A stretch of 64,000 nucleotides of DNA. It comes from an uncultured Lachnospiraceae bacterium. Its GTDB lineage: Bacteria; Bacillota; Clostridia; Lachnospirales; Lachnospiraceae. Made by a program: the position numbers and the translations under genes. Below are positions 17,613 through 26,901 of this stretch, piece after piece. Numbering within the stretch: position 1 is the first letter of the stretch; every line of letters starts with the position of its first letter. The notes under the pieces were generated by a model. The model searched no databases. It worked only from the letters and a program-made list of their open reading frames with translations, and was not told the DNA's origin. The stretch lies in the NCBI GenBank assembly GCA_902778165.1, contig CACYWQ010000004.1, positions 1-64,000 on the forward strand. The letters are read 5' to 3'.

Positions 17613-20600
17613 ATGAGTGAGCATACTTCGAAAAGGGGAAGGGCGCAGGGCAATCTGACCTTCTCGGAATCCAAAATCGAATTGACACTTAAACAGGGTG
17701 AGTTGCATGAGGGATATTTCACCATAGAATGTCCCGAGAGCAATACCATGGAAGGATATGTATATTCTTCCTCTGTTCGTATGCAGACCGAAGTCAGGTT
17801 TATAAGCGGAGCAAGTGTAGCCGTGCCTTATGAGTTTGATAGCGCCGGAATGGAACAGGGCGATGTCTTAAAAGGCAGTTTCATGATAGTGAGCAATATG
17901 GGCGAGTATATTCTTCCCTTTGTTGTTCAGATCAGTCATGATACCATTGAATCTTCTCTGGGAAGTATTCGTAATCTGTTTCACTTCACCAACCTGGCCA
18001 AAAGTGACTGGGAAGAAGCGGTGAGAGTATTCTATAATCCCGGATTTATAGATATAATGACGGGCTCGGATGCGTCATATCGTAATCTTTATATGGGCCT
18101 GACGGCCTGTGGCAACAAAAACCACAATCTTGAAGAATTCTTAATAGGAATCAATAAAAAGAAGATAATAGAGTATTCGCTGTCAGATGAAAACATAAGG
18201 ATAAGCGACATATACGAGGATGTTACGCAGACGCTTAAGATAGTGAAAGACGGTTGGGGATACGTACTGCTTGGAGCCAAAGCGGAAGGTGATTTCATTA
18301 ATCTGCCCGGAAACAGGATTAAGTCCGATGATTTTGCAGGTAATGAATGTGTATTTGAATTCAGAATAGATGCGTCCAAACTTCACGAAGGAAACAATTT
18401 CGGAAGAATAGTATTTAAGCATCTATACGGGCAATTTGCCGTGGATATTACGGTAAGCAATACAACAAGAAGCAGAAGGACCGGAGCGCTTCACAGGTTA
18501 AAGACTGCTAAGTGCTCGCTTGTCAGATACTATCTTGATTACAGAATGGATCTGATAAGCAAGAATAAATGGGTTCAACTTACGGAAGAGATAGTTTCAC
18601 ACAGAGTAAGTATAGACAGTGATGATATAGAGAATGCTTTATATGAGACATATCTTCTGTTAAAGCAAGAGCGATTCAATGAGGCAAAGTGGATCCTTGA
18701 CAGACAGATATCACCTGTTATTGAAGATGAAGAAGATGAACTATATTGCTTCTATCTCTATCTGATGGCTTTGTACAATGTTGATAATTTCTATACTGCG
18801 GAAATCGGGGCCAGAGTAGGCTCTATATATGATAAGAATCCCGAGAACTGGCGTGTGGGTTGGGTGTTGCTTAAGACGCTGGATGAATTTAAGCGCAATC
18901 CGACCAGGAAGTATGCGTTTGCAATCAAGATGCTTGCCCTGGGATGCAACAGTCCGCTTATTTATATCGAGATAGTTAAGATGCTGCATAAGATGCCGTC
19001 TTTGTTAATGCATTTTGACAGAGAGGAATTAAGGGTATTAAGTTTTGCAGCCAAGAATCGACTGATAAGCGTGGAGCTAAGAGAACAGATCGCTTATCAG
19101 GCATTAAAGACCAAGGAATATGATCCTGAGATTGTAAGAATACTCAAAGCCCTCTATGACAGTAACCCGACTGACGATGTGCTACAGGCCATGTGTGCTC
19201 AGCTTATAAGAGGCGACAAGACGGGTGAGAAATATTATGACATATATGCGCAGGGAGTAAAGAGAGGGTTCGGAATCACAAGGTTATACGAGAGCTATCT
19301 TATGAGTGTCGGAGACAGAACCGATATAGAGATTCCTCGCGAAGCCTTGATGTATTTTACATACGACAATGACTTGTCATATAAACAGAAGGCATATCTC
19401 TATGCATATATATTTAAGCATAAAGAGGCCAATCCGGACATTTATATTGAATACAGGGCGGACATAGAAAGATTTGTGCTTAAGCAGTTATATGCCGGCA
19501 GGCTTAACAGAGATCTTGCTTATCTTTATCTTGAACTTGTATTAAAGGAGATGCCCACAGAGGATAATATATGCCAGTTTGCGAGTCTTATGCTTACGCA
19601 TCTTATACGTGTGGAAGATCCGCAGATAGTATCGGTTGTCGTGATGGATGAAAGGCTTAAGCAGGAGAGTATATACCAGGTCTCTTCGGGCAAGGCCCTG
19701 GTGATTCTTCCAAGCAGTGACTATACGGTGCTTTTGGAGGATTCGTTAGGCAACAGATATTACGGCACCAAGGAATATATTACCGAGAGATTCTTCCTTC
19801 CAAGGAAGTTAATGCCCATAATAGAACCATATGCCAAGGACAGCTTGTTTCTTGATCTGTTCATCTGTGAAGGAAATAAAGAATTCATAGTTATTACCGA
19901 GAGAAATCACGAGAGGTATCAGTATCTTGAATTAAGCGAGGAAGTGGATGAGAGATTTAAGGCAGCCATAAGACTTCCGCTTATTCAGTATTACAGAGAT
20001 GCGGATGATACGGCTATGCTTGACGGCCTGCTTGAAAGAATAGACAGAGATGATGTTCCGTACAAGGACAGAGATGAATTAATAAGGCTATTAATAGCAA
20101 GAGGATTTACAGACAGAGCATATGAATATGTCTTGTATTACGGCCCTGAGAGCATTGATCCGCAGGTGTTGGTAAGATTGTCAACAATGATAATAGACAA
20201 AGACGGCCTTATTGAGGATGATAACTTAACGGCCATAATAGTCAGTGCTTTTGACAGAGGTAAATACAACGAGACAGGACTGTTGTATTTAACGAAGTTT
20301 TACAAGGGCCCGGCCAAGAACCTTCGAAATATCTGGAAAGCGGCTTCGGGATTCTATGTGGATACATACAGTATCTGCGAGAGAATGATCGAACAGATGC
20401 TTATTACCGGTGCATATATCGGACAGGAAGCACAAGTTCTTAAGGAATACGTTGAAGGCGGAGCCAAGACGGGACTTGAACTTGAATATCTTACATATTT
20501 TGCCGACGAATACCTGTTAGGGGACCGGATTATGGATGAATACTTCTTTAAGGAGATGGCAAGGATATACGAGAATGAGCACGATCTCCCCAAGGTATGT

Positions 20601-21161
20601 ATGTTGGCGTTTCTTAAATACTATGCGCAGAATGCCAAGCCTTCGGATATAAAGGATAATATGGCTGAGCACATAAGAAGATATATTAAGACGTTATATA
20701 TTGATGACGGAGTCGTAATGCCGTTTATGCAGGCATTTGCCTCTATTTCGGTTGAGGCTGAACAGATAAGCAAATTGACAATTGTAGAGTACAGGGGACA
20801 ACCGGATTCAAGAGTTACGATCAATTACTTCATAAGCAGTGAGAACAGTGAGAATTACGGATATACAAGAGATGAACTGCATGAGGTATACGGCGGAATA
20901 TATACGGGAAGTTATCTGTTGTTCTTCGGAGATGCCCTGCAGTATTACGTGACCGAATCCAAAGACGGAATGGAGGAACTTACACAGAGCGGTACCGCAA
21001 CCAGAAATGATGTGGACTCGCTTGGAGGAAATGATAAGTTTACTCTGATTAACGATATATCCATGGCATCGACACTTAAAGATTATGATACTGCTTACAG
21101 GCTTATTGAAGAATATAAGCAGAAGGAATACATGACAGATCGCCTGTTTGTTGCACAATAA
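17613..21161 (+). CDS. Giant beta-sandwich/helical-repeat protein (DUF5717-like)
   Basis: A 1182-residue protein without signal peptide or obvious membrane helix. From memory it resembles the DUF5717 family of Lachnospiraceae; this is unverified. Two Ig-like beta regions occupy about 15-130 and 205-305, the second ending VFKHLYGQFAVDITVSN. About 310-1080 is mostly alpha-helical with TPR-like pairs (for example YETYLLLKQERFNEAKWIL), interrupted by a beta-rich island near 690-790. A last beta region (TIVEYRGQPDSRVTINYF) is near 1050-1130. ATG 17613 has AAGGAT six bases upstream. It heads a four-gene unit in which the second gene resembles Hsp70. No catalytic motif is visible; a scaffold or client-binding role is a guess. 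Confidence 0.75.
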   Translation: MSEHTSKRGRAQGNLTFSESKIELTLKQGELHEGYFTIECPESNTMEGYVYSSSVRMQTEVRFISGASVAVPYEFDSAGMEQGDVLKGSFMIVSNMGEYILPFVVQISHDTIESSLGSIRNLFHFTNLAKSDWEEAVRVFYNPGFIDIMTGSDASYRNLYMGLTACGNKNHNLEEFLIGINKKKIIEYSLSDENIRISDIYEDVTQTLKIVKDGWGYVLLGAKAEGDFINLPGNRIKSDDFAGNECVFEFRIDASKLHEGNNFGRIVFKHLYGQFAVDITVSNTTRSRRTGALHRLKTAKCSLVRYYLDYRMDLISKNKWVQLTEEIVSHRVSIDSDDIENALYETYLLLKQERFNEAKWILDRQISPVIEDEEDELYCFYLYLMALYNVDNFYTAEIGARVGSIYDKNPENWRVGWVLLKTLDEFKRNPTRKYAFAIKMLALGCNSPLIYIEIVKMLHKMPSLLMHFDREELRVLSFAAKNRLISVELREQIAYQALKTKEYDPEIVRILKALYDSNPTDDVLQAMCAQLIRGDKTGEKYYDIYAQGVKRGFGITRLYESYLMSVGDRTDIEIPREALMYFTYDNDLSYKQKAYLYAYIFKHKEANPDIYIEYRADIERFVLKQLYAGRLNRDLAYLYLELVLKEMPTEDNICQFASLMLTHLIRVEDPQIVSVVVMDERLKQESIYQVSSGKALVILPSSDYTVLLEDSLGNRYYGTKEYITERFFLPRKLMPIIEPYAKDSLFLDLFICEGNKEFIVITERNHERYQYLELSEEVDERFKAAIRLPLIQYYRDADDTAMLDGLLERIDRDDVPYKDRDELIRLLIARGFTDRAYEYVLYYGPESIDPQVLVRLSTMIIDKDGLIEDDNLTAIIVSAFDRGKYNETGLLYLTKFYKGPAKNLRNIWKAASGFYVDTYSICERMIEQMLITGAYIGQEAQVLKEYVEGGAKTGLELEYLTYFADEYLLGDRIMDEYFFKEMARIYENEHDLPKVCMLAFLKYYAQNAKPSDIKDNMAEHIRRYIKTLYIDDGVVMPFMQAFASISVEAEQISKLTIVEYRGQPDSRVTINYFISSENSENYGYTRDELHEVYGGIYTGSYLLFFGDALQYYVTESKDGMEELTQSGTATRNDVDSLGGNDKFTLINDISMASTLKDYDTAYRLIEEYKQKEYMTDRLFVAQ

Positions 21162-21195
21162 CAATTAGGATAAGCATACACGGGAACAGAAAGAA

Positions 21196-22476
21196 ATGTT
21201 TGAATTTAACAAATCCGTTATAGTTGGTTATGACTTATCAAATGAATATTCTCAGATCAGTTACTATACTGCCGGAGATGAGCTTGCCAAGACAATAAGC
21301 TTAAAAGACGGAGAGGAGCAGTATTGCAATCCTTTATGCCTGTTTAAGCGAAGTGAGGTTAACCAATGGTATGTCGGTACGGACGCACTGGCATACAAAG
21401 AGGTTGAAGAGGGAGAACTTGTATGGCAGTTATGGGACAGGGCTCTTATCGGTGAACCGGTAACGGTAGTGGGTGAGCAGTTTGATCCCCTTGCGTTATT
21501 GACATTGTATATCAGGCGCACGTTAAATTCACTGACCAATTTGGTCAACAAGAATGACATAGTCGGAATAATGTTCACAATACCCGAACTAACGGTAAGG
21601 GCAATTGAGGTGTTAGAAGTTGTTACTTCTTCGATTGATTTTAAATCTGCCAAGATAAGCTTCATGGGCAGGGAAGAAAGTATATTTAATTATATGATCA
21701 ATCAGCCGGAAGAGTTATGGAAGCATGATGTTGTTGTTTATGATTATAACGACGGAAAGATCAACTGCTATAATTTCAGGCTTAACAGAATAACCAGGCC
21801 TGTGGTCAGCTTCGTTGATAAGCAGGAATATAAGCTTAATAAAGAATATACGGATGATGAAAAAGACAATAAATTCTTAGATATAGTTCATGAGACGGTG
21901 GACGGCCATATCGTCAGTTGCGCTTATCTTTTGGGCGACGGATTTACCGGAGACTGGTGCAGGGATTCCCTTAAGGAACTGTGTCGAAACAGAAGATCGT
22001 TCAGAGGTAATAACCTATACAGCAGAGGTGCCTGCTATGCAATGCAGGATAGGGTTAAGGGCGTTAAAAACGAGAACAGAAAGATAGTGTTCTTAGGAAG
22101 TGATAAGCTTAAGGCCAATGTGGGAATGAGTGTTATAAGAGGCAGGGAAGAGTCTTATTTTGCCCTTTTGGACGGCGGAGAGAATTGGTTTGATTCCAAG
22201 AAAAGCGTCGATGTAATACTTGATAAGGGCAACAGTTTCACGGTAACAATAACGCCTCTTGACGGCAGAGGAGTAAGGCATATAGAGATTGTCTTAGACG
22301 GACTTAAGGAACATGAACCTAAGACGGTCAGGTTAAGGATAGAAGTTTTGATGGAATCCGAAGATGTTATGAGACTGAATGTAACCGACCTCGGATTCGG
22401 GGATTTCTTCCCGGCATCCAATCAGTTGTTCACACGAACAATCTCACTTACGGTAACGGGAGGTGAGTCGGAATGA
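21196..22476 (+). CDS. Hsp70/actin-fold protein (DUF5716-like)
   Basis: A 426-residue protein. The order of elements follows an Hsp70: a phosphate-1-like VIVGYDLSNEYSQISYY (8-24), FTIPELTVRAIEVL (127-140) at the place of the Hsp70 TVPAYF segment, DVVVYDYNDGKINCYNF (178-194) where phosphate-2 (DLGGGT) should be, LLGDGFTGDWCRDSLKEL (245-262) resembling the adenosine loop, and YSRGACYAM (275-283) resembling the ARGAA segment. Residues ~310-420 look like a beta sandwich, comparable to the Hsp70 substrate domain. Phosphate-2 is degenerate, so ATP hydrolysis may be weak or lost. From memory it matches DUF5716; unverified. It starts 34 bases after the giant gene and overlaps the next gene by ATGA. 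Confidence 0.75.
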   Translation: MFEFNKSVIVGYDLSNEYSQISYYTAGDELAKTISLKDGEEQYCNPLCLFKRSEVNQWYVGTDALAYKEVEEGELVWQLWDRALIGEPVTVVGEQFDPLALLTLYIRRTLNSLTNLVNKNDIVGIMFTIPELTVRAIEVLEVVTSSIDFKSAKISFMGREESIFNYMINQPEELWKHDVVVYDYNDGKINCYNFRLNRITRPVVSFVDKQEYKLNKEYTDDEKDNKFLDIVHETVDGHIVSCAYLLGDGFTGDWCRDSLKELCRNRRSFRGNNLYSRGACYAMQDRVKGVKNENRKIVFLGSDKLKANVGMSVIRGREESYFALLDGGENWFDSKKSVDVILDKGNSFTVTITPLDGRGVRHIEIVLDGLKEHEPKTVRLRIEVLMESEDVMRLNVTDLGFGDFFPASNQLFTRTISLTVTGGESE

Positions 22477-23318
22477 GCAATGTGATTCTGTGCAAGGGCG
22501 AGTATTCAAAGACTCCGTATCTGCTTAAAGGTGACTGTAAGAATGTGTATTGTATAGAGGAATTATGCTATTACCTGTATCACAATGCTTATTTGCTAAG
22601 CGATGATTTCGTTGATTTTGCTTTAGCTGATTGGATAGGTGACAGCCTAGGACTCACAGATTTGGGAAGAGAGATCAACAAGATATGTAAGAAGACCAAT
22701 GCCCTTGCCAAACTGATTGAACTTTTGGCAGAACATATCGGATTCTACAGTGACAAAGAATGGAAAGAATTGCTTGACTGTATAGTCAAGAACAATGAAT
22801 TGTCGGTGAATGAAAGACGTAAGATCCGTGCGGACGGATTCCTAAATGCGGGCAAATACGGTCTTGCAATGGATGAATACGAAGTGGTGATATCCAAAGC
22901 CATGGCCGGAGAAGACAAATTAAGGGCTAAGGCATTCCATAACCTGGGTGTATGCGCGGCCAAACTGTTTATGTACGAGAAGGCGGCACAGTATTTTGCC
23001 AAGGCGTATGAGGCATTTGCCAATACGGAGAGCTATATCTCCATGCTAAGTGCCATGAAATTATATATGCCTTCAAATGAGTATCTTGAATATTTGTCTT
23101 CACACAAAGAGTCTTATGAGGATTCGCTTGAAGTGGAGCGTAGATTTGAGAGTTATAAGGACGGATTTGCATCACAGCCTGTCGGAAGATATCTTAAAGA
23201 ACTGGCTGATAAGAAATCTACCGACAGTGATTATTATGACGGAATAGAATCATTGACCGAAGAGGTCAAAGAAGAGTACAGAAACCAGATATACAGAGGA
23301 AGAACCGGAGGATATTAA
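22473..23318 (+). CDS. TPR-like protein of the Hsp70-like cluster
   Basis: A 281-residue soluble protein of unknown function. The N-terminal ~110 residues are helical and Cys-containing (ILCKGEYSKTPYLLKGDC). The middle has two TPR-like helix pairs: RKIRADGFLNAGKYGLAMDE at about 117-136, and FHNLGVCAAKLFMYEKAAQY at about 155-174 with a third helix. The C-terminus is charged, ending in a basic YRGRTGG. It overlaps the Hsp70-like gene (ATGA) and is overlapped by one base by the next gene, so all three are almost surely translated together. TPR proteins are common Hsp70/Hsp90 partners, which suits the neighbourhood. Confidence 0.72.
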   Translation: MSNVILCKGEYSKTPYLLKGDCKNVYCIEELCYYLYHNAYLLSDDFVDFALADWIGDSLGLTDLGREINKICKKTNALAKLIELLAEHIGFYSDKEWKELLDCIVKNNELSVNERRKIRADGFLNAGKYGLAMDEYEVVISKAMAGEDKLRAKAFHNLGVCAAKLFMYEKAAQYFAKAYEAFANTESYISMLSAMKLYMPSNEYLEYLSSHKESYEDSLEVERRFESYKDGFASQPVGRYLKELADKKSTDSDYYDGIESLTEEVKEEYRNQIYRGRTGGY

Positions 23319-24523
23319 TGGGCTTTGGAGGAAAGATATTATCCAGACTCTTCGGAACGGAAGATGATGATTTCTCGGCACTTGAATTGGATGAAGGGCT
23401 TGAGGAAGAATTCGAATGGGACTGGGACCACATAGTGGAAGAACGCCATCTGTTTAAGATGAGCGATGAAGTCCAGAGAGATAAGTATATCAGAAGCCTT
23501 GTTGAGCAGATTAAGGATGCATCCGTAGAACTTGAGAAACTATCGGCTGAGTATAATCTCGTAACTGCGATGCTTAAGGACATGGATGAGATAGATGCAC
23601 TTCCTGCCAGTGAGAAACTCTCACTTCAGGATGCGGCCAGAAATATCTTATATTATGAGGATGAGGCAAGAGATTACGAGGCAAAGAGAAGCGCCATGAC
23701 TGAAGCTCAGTTTCGAAGTATGGAGCGCTTCGAAGACAGTATGCCTAAAGCTTATGAAGATATGGAAGAGGCTGAGAGGTATAAGGGCCTTATTAAGGAT
23801 GATCTTCGTAAATTAGAGGGTGAGAAGCATGCATATTTATACAGACAGGATGAATTAAAAACAGAGATCGGCAACCTTCGGGGGATGACGATAATATGCG
23901 TATTTGCGGCTGTTCTGTGTGTAATAATGCTTTTGGTGTTGCAGTTCGGATTCAATATGGATACGGGAATCGGATATATATTTACCTGCTTAACTGCAGC
24001 GGTTGTGATTACTCTGTTATATGTCAGATATCTTGATTCAACCAAGGAACTTAAGAGGATCGAGAAGGGAATCAACAGGCTGATTCTGCTGCAGAACACG
24101 GTTAAGATAAGGTATGTTAATAATACCAATCTTTTGGACTATCTCTATACCAAGTACAATACAAAGAATGCCAAGGAACTTAAGAAAGTGTGGGAGATGT
24201 ATGAACTTGAAAGAGATGAAAGAGAACGAGCCAAGTTAAATGAGAAGGAACTGACCTTCTACCAGGCAGAACTGTTACATAAACTTCGCAAATATCAACT
24301 TAACGATGTATATGCATGGCTTCATAATCCCCTTGCAATCATAGAACATAATGAGATGGTCGAGCTCAGACATGCGCATATTTTACAGCGTCAGAAGCTG
24401 CGAGCCAGAATGGATTATAACAAAAGAATCGCCAAGGACGGACAGAACGAACTTAAAGAATTTGTACGTCAGTATCCCGAATATGCGGGGGAAGCTCTGA
24501 ATATGGTGGAGAGATATTCGTAA
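23318..24523 (+). CDS. Coiled-coil membrane protein of the Hsp70-like cluster
   Basis: A 401-residue protein with an acidic N-terminus (EDDDFSALELDEGLEEEFEW), a long heptad-rich region (about 50-188), two membrane helices (about 190-210 and 217-236) joined by a short hairpin, and a second long charged coiled coil (about 238-401). Both long arms therefore face the same side, presumably the cytoplasm. I recognise no catalytic motif. As last gene of the unit, it could anchor the soluble partners at the membrane (inference). It ends about 5 bases before the promoter of the amino acid transporter. Confidence 0.72.
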   Translation: MGFGGKILSRLFGTEDDDFSALELDEGLEEEFEWDWDHIVEERHLFKMSDEVQRDKYIRSLVEQIKDASVELEKLSAEYNLVTAMLKDMDEIDALPASEKLSLQDAARNILYYEDEARDYEAKRSAMTEAQFRSMERFEDSMPKAYEDMEEAERYKGLIKDDLRKLEGEKHAYLYRQDELKTEIGNLRGMTIICVFAAVLCVIMLLVLQFGFNMDTGIGYIFTCLTAAVVITLLYVRYLDSTKELKRIEKGINRLILLQNTVKIRYVNNTNLLDYLYTKYNTKNAKELKKVWEMYELERDERERAKLNEKELTFYQAELLHKLRKYQLNDVYAWLHNPLAIIEHNEMVELRHAHILQRQKLRARMDYNKRIAKDGQNELKEFVRQYPEYAGEALNMVERYS

Positions 24524-24528
24524 GATTG

Positions 24529-24557
24529 TTGACAGAATGGGGCCCGTAGGGTACTAT
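24529..24557 (+). promoter_or_regulatory. Sigma-A promoter of the amino acid ABC operon
   Basis: A consensus TTGACA (24529-24534), a 17-base spacer and TACTAT (24552-24557). The leader is about 60 bases. Confidence 0.8.
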
Positions 24558-24622
24558 ATCCTAGTCGCTTTAATATGATAATGTAATGCAGAGAAGCACA
24601 AAAGGGAGGAAATGAGGATATT

Positions 24623-25444
24623 ATGAAAAAGATAGTTGCGGTATTAATGATAATGACTATGACACTCGGCCTTATGGCCTGTGGCAATAAGGCTGCTGAC
24701 AGCGCCGATACTTCGGACAGAAAGACTCTGACCGTAGGATTTGATGCTGAATTCCCGCCTTACGGATTCTTGGATGAGAGCACCGGTGAGTATGTCGGAT
24801 TTGACCTTGACCTTGCGGCTGAGGTATGTAAGCGTAAAGGCTGGGAACTTGTTAAGCAGCCGATTGACTGGGATGCCAAGGATATGGAACTTGATTCTGG
24901 TGCCATTGATTGTATTTGGAACGGATTTACCATTAACGGAAGAGAAGATCAGTATACATGGTCTGTTCCTTATGTAGATAACAGCCAGGTATTTGTTGTT
25001 TCTGCAGAGTCGGGTATTAAGACCAAGGCCGATCTTGCAGGTAAGGTAGTTGGTGTACAGAAGGATTCTTCGGCTCTTGCAGCGCTTGAGGATGAAGAAA
25101 CACCTGAGAATATCGAACTTAAGGATTCATTTGCAGAACTTGTTCAGTATGCGGATTACAATACGGGATTTATGGATCTTGAAGCTGGTGCAATTGATTG
25201 CCTTGCACTTGATATAGGAGTTGCAGCTTTCCAGATCTCCGAAAGAGAAGATGGCGCTTATGTGATCCTTGATGATAAGTTATCTGTTGAGCAGTACGGT
25301 ATAGGATTCAAACTCGGTAACGAGGAACTTAAGAATGAAGTAGAGAAGACTCTGCTTGAGATGGTTGATGACGGAACTTTCCTTAAGATTGCACAGAACT
25401 ATTCTGATTTCGGTCTTACGGACAGCGTGTGCTTAGGCAAATAA
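24623..25444 (+). CDS. Polar amino acid ABC transporter binding lipoprotein
   Basis: A 273-residue SBP_bac_3 protein with a signal ending LGLMAC (lipid Cys20). The mature part begins TLTVGFDAEFPPYGFLD and has GFDLDLAAEVCKR and GAIDCIWNGFTI, the amino acid binding signature. Later come KADLAGKVVGVQKDSSA and a C-terminal hinge strand. ATG 24623 has GAGGAT 5-6 bases upstream. A four-codon ATG frame at 24612-24626 overlaps the start as ATGA and may be incidental. The permease and ATPase follow. The exact amino acid (cystine, glutamine, histidine or other) cannot be read. Confidence 0.93.
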   Translation: MKKIVAVLMIMTMTLGLMACGNKAADSADTSDRKTLTVGFDAEFPPYGFLDESTGEYVGFDLDLAAEVCKRKGWELVKQPIDWDAKDMELDSGAIDCIWNGFTINGREDQYTWSVPYVDNSQVFVVSAESGIKTKADLAGKVVGVQKDSSALAALEDEETPENIELKDSFAELVQYADYNTGFMDLEAGAIDCLALDIGVAAFQISEREDGAYVILDDKLSVEQYGIGFKLGNEELKNEVEKTLLEMVDDGTFLKIAQNYSDFGLTDSVCLGK

Positions 25445-25453
25445 TCAGGGTAT

Positions 25454-26098
25454 ATGACTACGACTTTTTCACAACTGTTATCGGGAATGGTGGTGTCGGT
25501 GGAGATATTTCTGCTGACACTGTTGTTCTCGCTTCCTTTGGGACTTTTGGTTGCCTTTGGAAGGATGTCCAAAAACAGAATATTGCAGGGCTTTGTTAAG
25601 GTATATATAGCAATTATGAGAGGTACACCACTTATGCTTCAGCTTATAGTGGTGTATTTTGCGCCGTTTTATGTTTTCGGTGTCAAAATATCCCAGAGTT
25701 ACAGATTTGTTGCGGTGATAATAGCATTTTCCATCAATTATGCCGCATATTTTGCTGAGATATACAGAGCGGGTATTGAATCGATACCCATCGGGCAATA
25801 TGAGGCCGCTGCGGTTTTGGGATACAGTAAGTCGCAGACATTTTTTAAAATAATATTTCCGCAGGTCATCAAGCGTATCCTGCCGCCGGTCACTAATGAA
25901 ACGATTACGCTTGTTAAGGATACTTCACTTGCGTTCGTAATAGCAGTTGCGGAGATGTTTACGATAGCGAAGCAAATATCGGCCAAGCAGGCATCGGTAA
26001 GTGCGCTTATGGTAGCCGGACTGTTTTATTTCGTATTTAACTATGTTGTTGCATATATAATGGAGATGTTTGAGAAGAAACTCTCTTACTACAGATAA
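25454..26098 (+). CDS. Polar amino acid ABC transporter permease
   Basis: A 214-residue HisM/GlnP-type membrane subunit with about five helices. It has the RGTPLMLQL segment near residue 54 and the EAA loop EAAAVLGYSKSQTFFKIIFPQ (about 116-136), which docks to the ATPase. It begins 9 bases after the binding protein stop with a weak ribosome site (CAGGGTAT), so translation may depend on coupling. Only one permease is present, implying a homodimer. Confidence 0.94.
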   Translation: MTTTFSQLLSGMVVSVEIFLLTLLFSLPLGLLVAFGRMSKNRILQGFVKVYIAIMRGTPLMLQLIVVYFAPFYVFGVKISQSYRFVAVIIAFSINYAAYFAEIYRAGIESIPIGQYEAAAVLGYSKSQTFFKIIFPQVIKRILPPVTNETITLVKDTSLAFVIAVAEMFTIAKQISAKQASVSALMVAGLFYFVFNYVVAYIMEMFEKKLSYYR

Positions 26099-26134
26099 TA
26101 AGCCTTAAGAATAGGTTATCGGGACAGAGATTAT

Positions 26135-26899
26135 ATGGAAGAGAATAATCTACTTAGAATTGAACATATGAAGAAGCATTTCGGCGAGACCGCAGTGCTT
26201 CACGATATATCGCTTAAGGTTGATAAGGGTGAGGTTGTGTCGGTTATCGGCCCGTCAGGTTCGGGTAAGTCCACATTACTTCGATGTGCGACTCTGCTTA
26301 CCGAGATGGATGACGGTAATCTGATATATGAAGGCAGGAAAGCGGCTTACAGCGAAGGCGGAAGAAGCGTCTATGCATGTAAGGATGAGCTTAAGGAGAT
26401 AAAGAGGTCCTTTGGACTGGTATTCCAGAATTTCAATCTTTTCCCGCATTACAGCGTATTGCAGAATATTACGGATGCGCCCGTAAGTGTTGTGGGAATG
26501 GGCAGAGAAGAGGCAACGGCCAAAGCAAGGGAACTTCTTAATATGCTCGGTTTATCCGACAAAGAAGACGCCTACCCGTGCGAACTGTCGGGAGGACAGC
26601 AGCAACGTGTGGCTATAGCAAGGGCGCTTGCACTTGAACCTAAGCTTTTGTTTTTTGATGAGCCTACGTCGGCGCTTGATCCCGAACTTACGGGTGAAGT
26701 GCTTGCCGTTATAAGAAGACTGGCCAAGGAGCATATGACCATGGTTATAGTCACTCATGAAATGGATTTTGCAAGAGAAGTGTCTGATAGGATACTTTTT
26801 ATTGAGAAGGGATATGTCATAGAAGAAGGAACGCCGGATCAGCTGTTTGCTTCAGAGAATCCCAGAGTCAGAGAATTTATCGGTAGAATAAGGAGGTAG
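26135..26899 (+). CDS. Polar amino acid ABC transporter ATPase
   Basis: A 254-residue GlnQ/HisP-type ATPase. It has Walker A GPSGSGKST (about 44-52), Q-loop VFQNFNLFPH, signature LSGGQQQR, Walker B LLFFDEPTSALDP and the H-switch VTHE. A short extra segment follows the Walker A helix (EGRKAAYSEGGRSVYA), slightly longer than GlnQ. It closes the importer operon. purB follows after two bases, so purine genes may be read from the same transcript. Confidence 0.95.
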   Translation: MEENNLLRIEHMKKHFGETAVLHDISLKVDKGEVVSVIGPSGSGKSTLLRCATLLTEMDDGNLIYEGRKAAYSEGGRSVYACKDELKEIKRSFGLVFQNFNLFPHYSVLQNITDAPVSVVGMGREEATAKARELLNMLGLSDKEDAYPCELSGGQQQRVAIARALALEPKLLFFDEPTSALDPELTGEVLAVIRRLAKEHMTMVIVTHEMDFAREVSDRILFIEKGYVIEEGTPDQLFASENPRVREFIGRIRR

Positions 26900-26901
26900 A
26901 G

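Noticed and set aside
24612-24626. Four-codon leader peptide before the ABC binding protein
   Set aside because: Its ATG is only two bases from GGGAGG and the peptide is too short to suggest attenuation.
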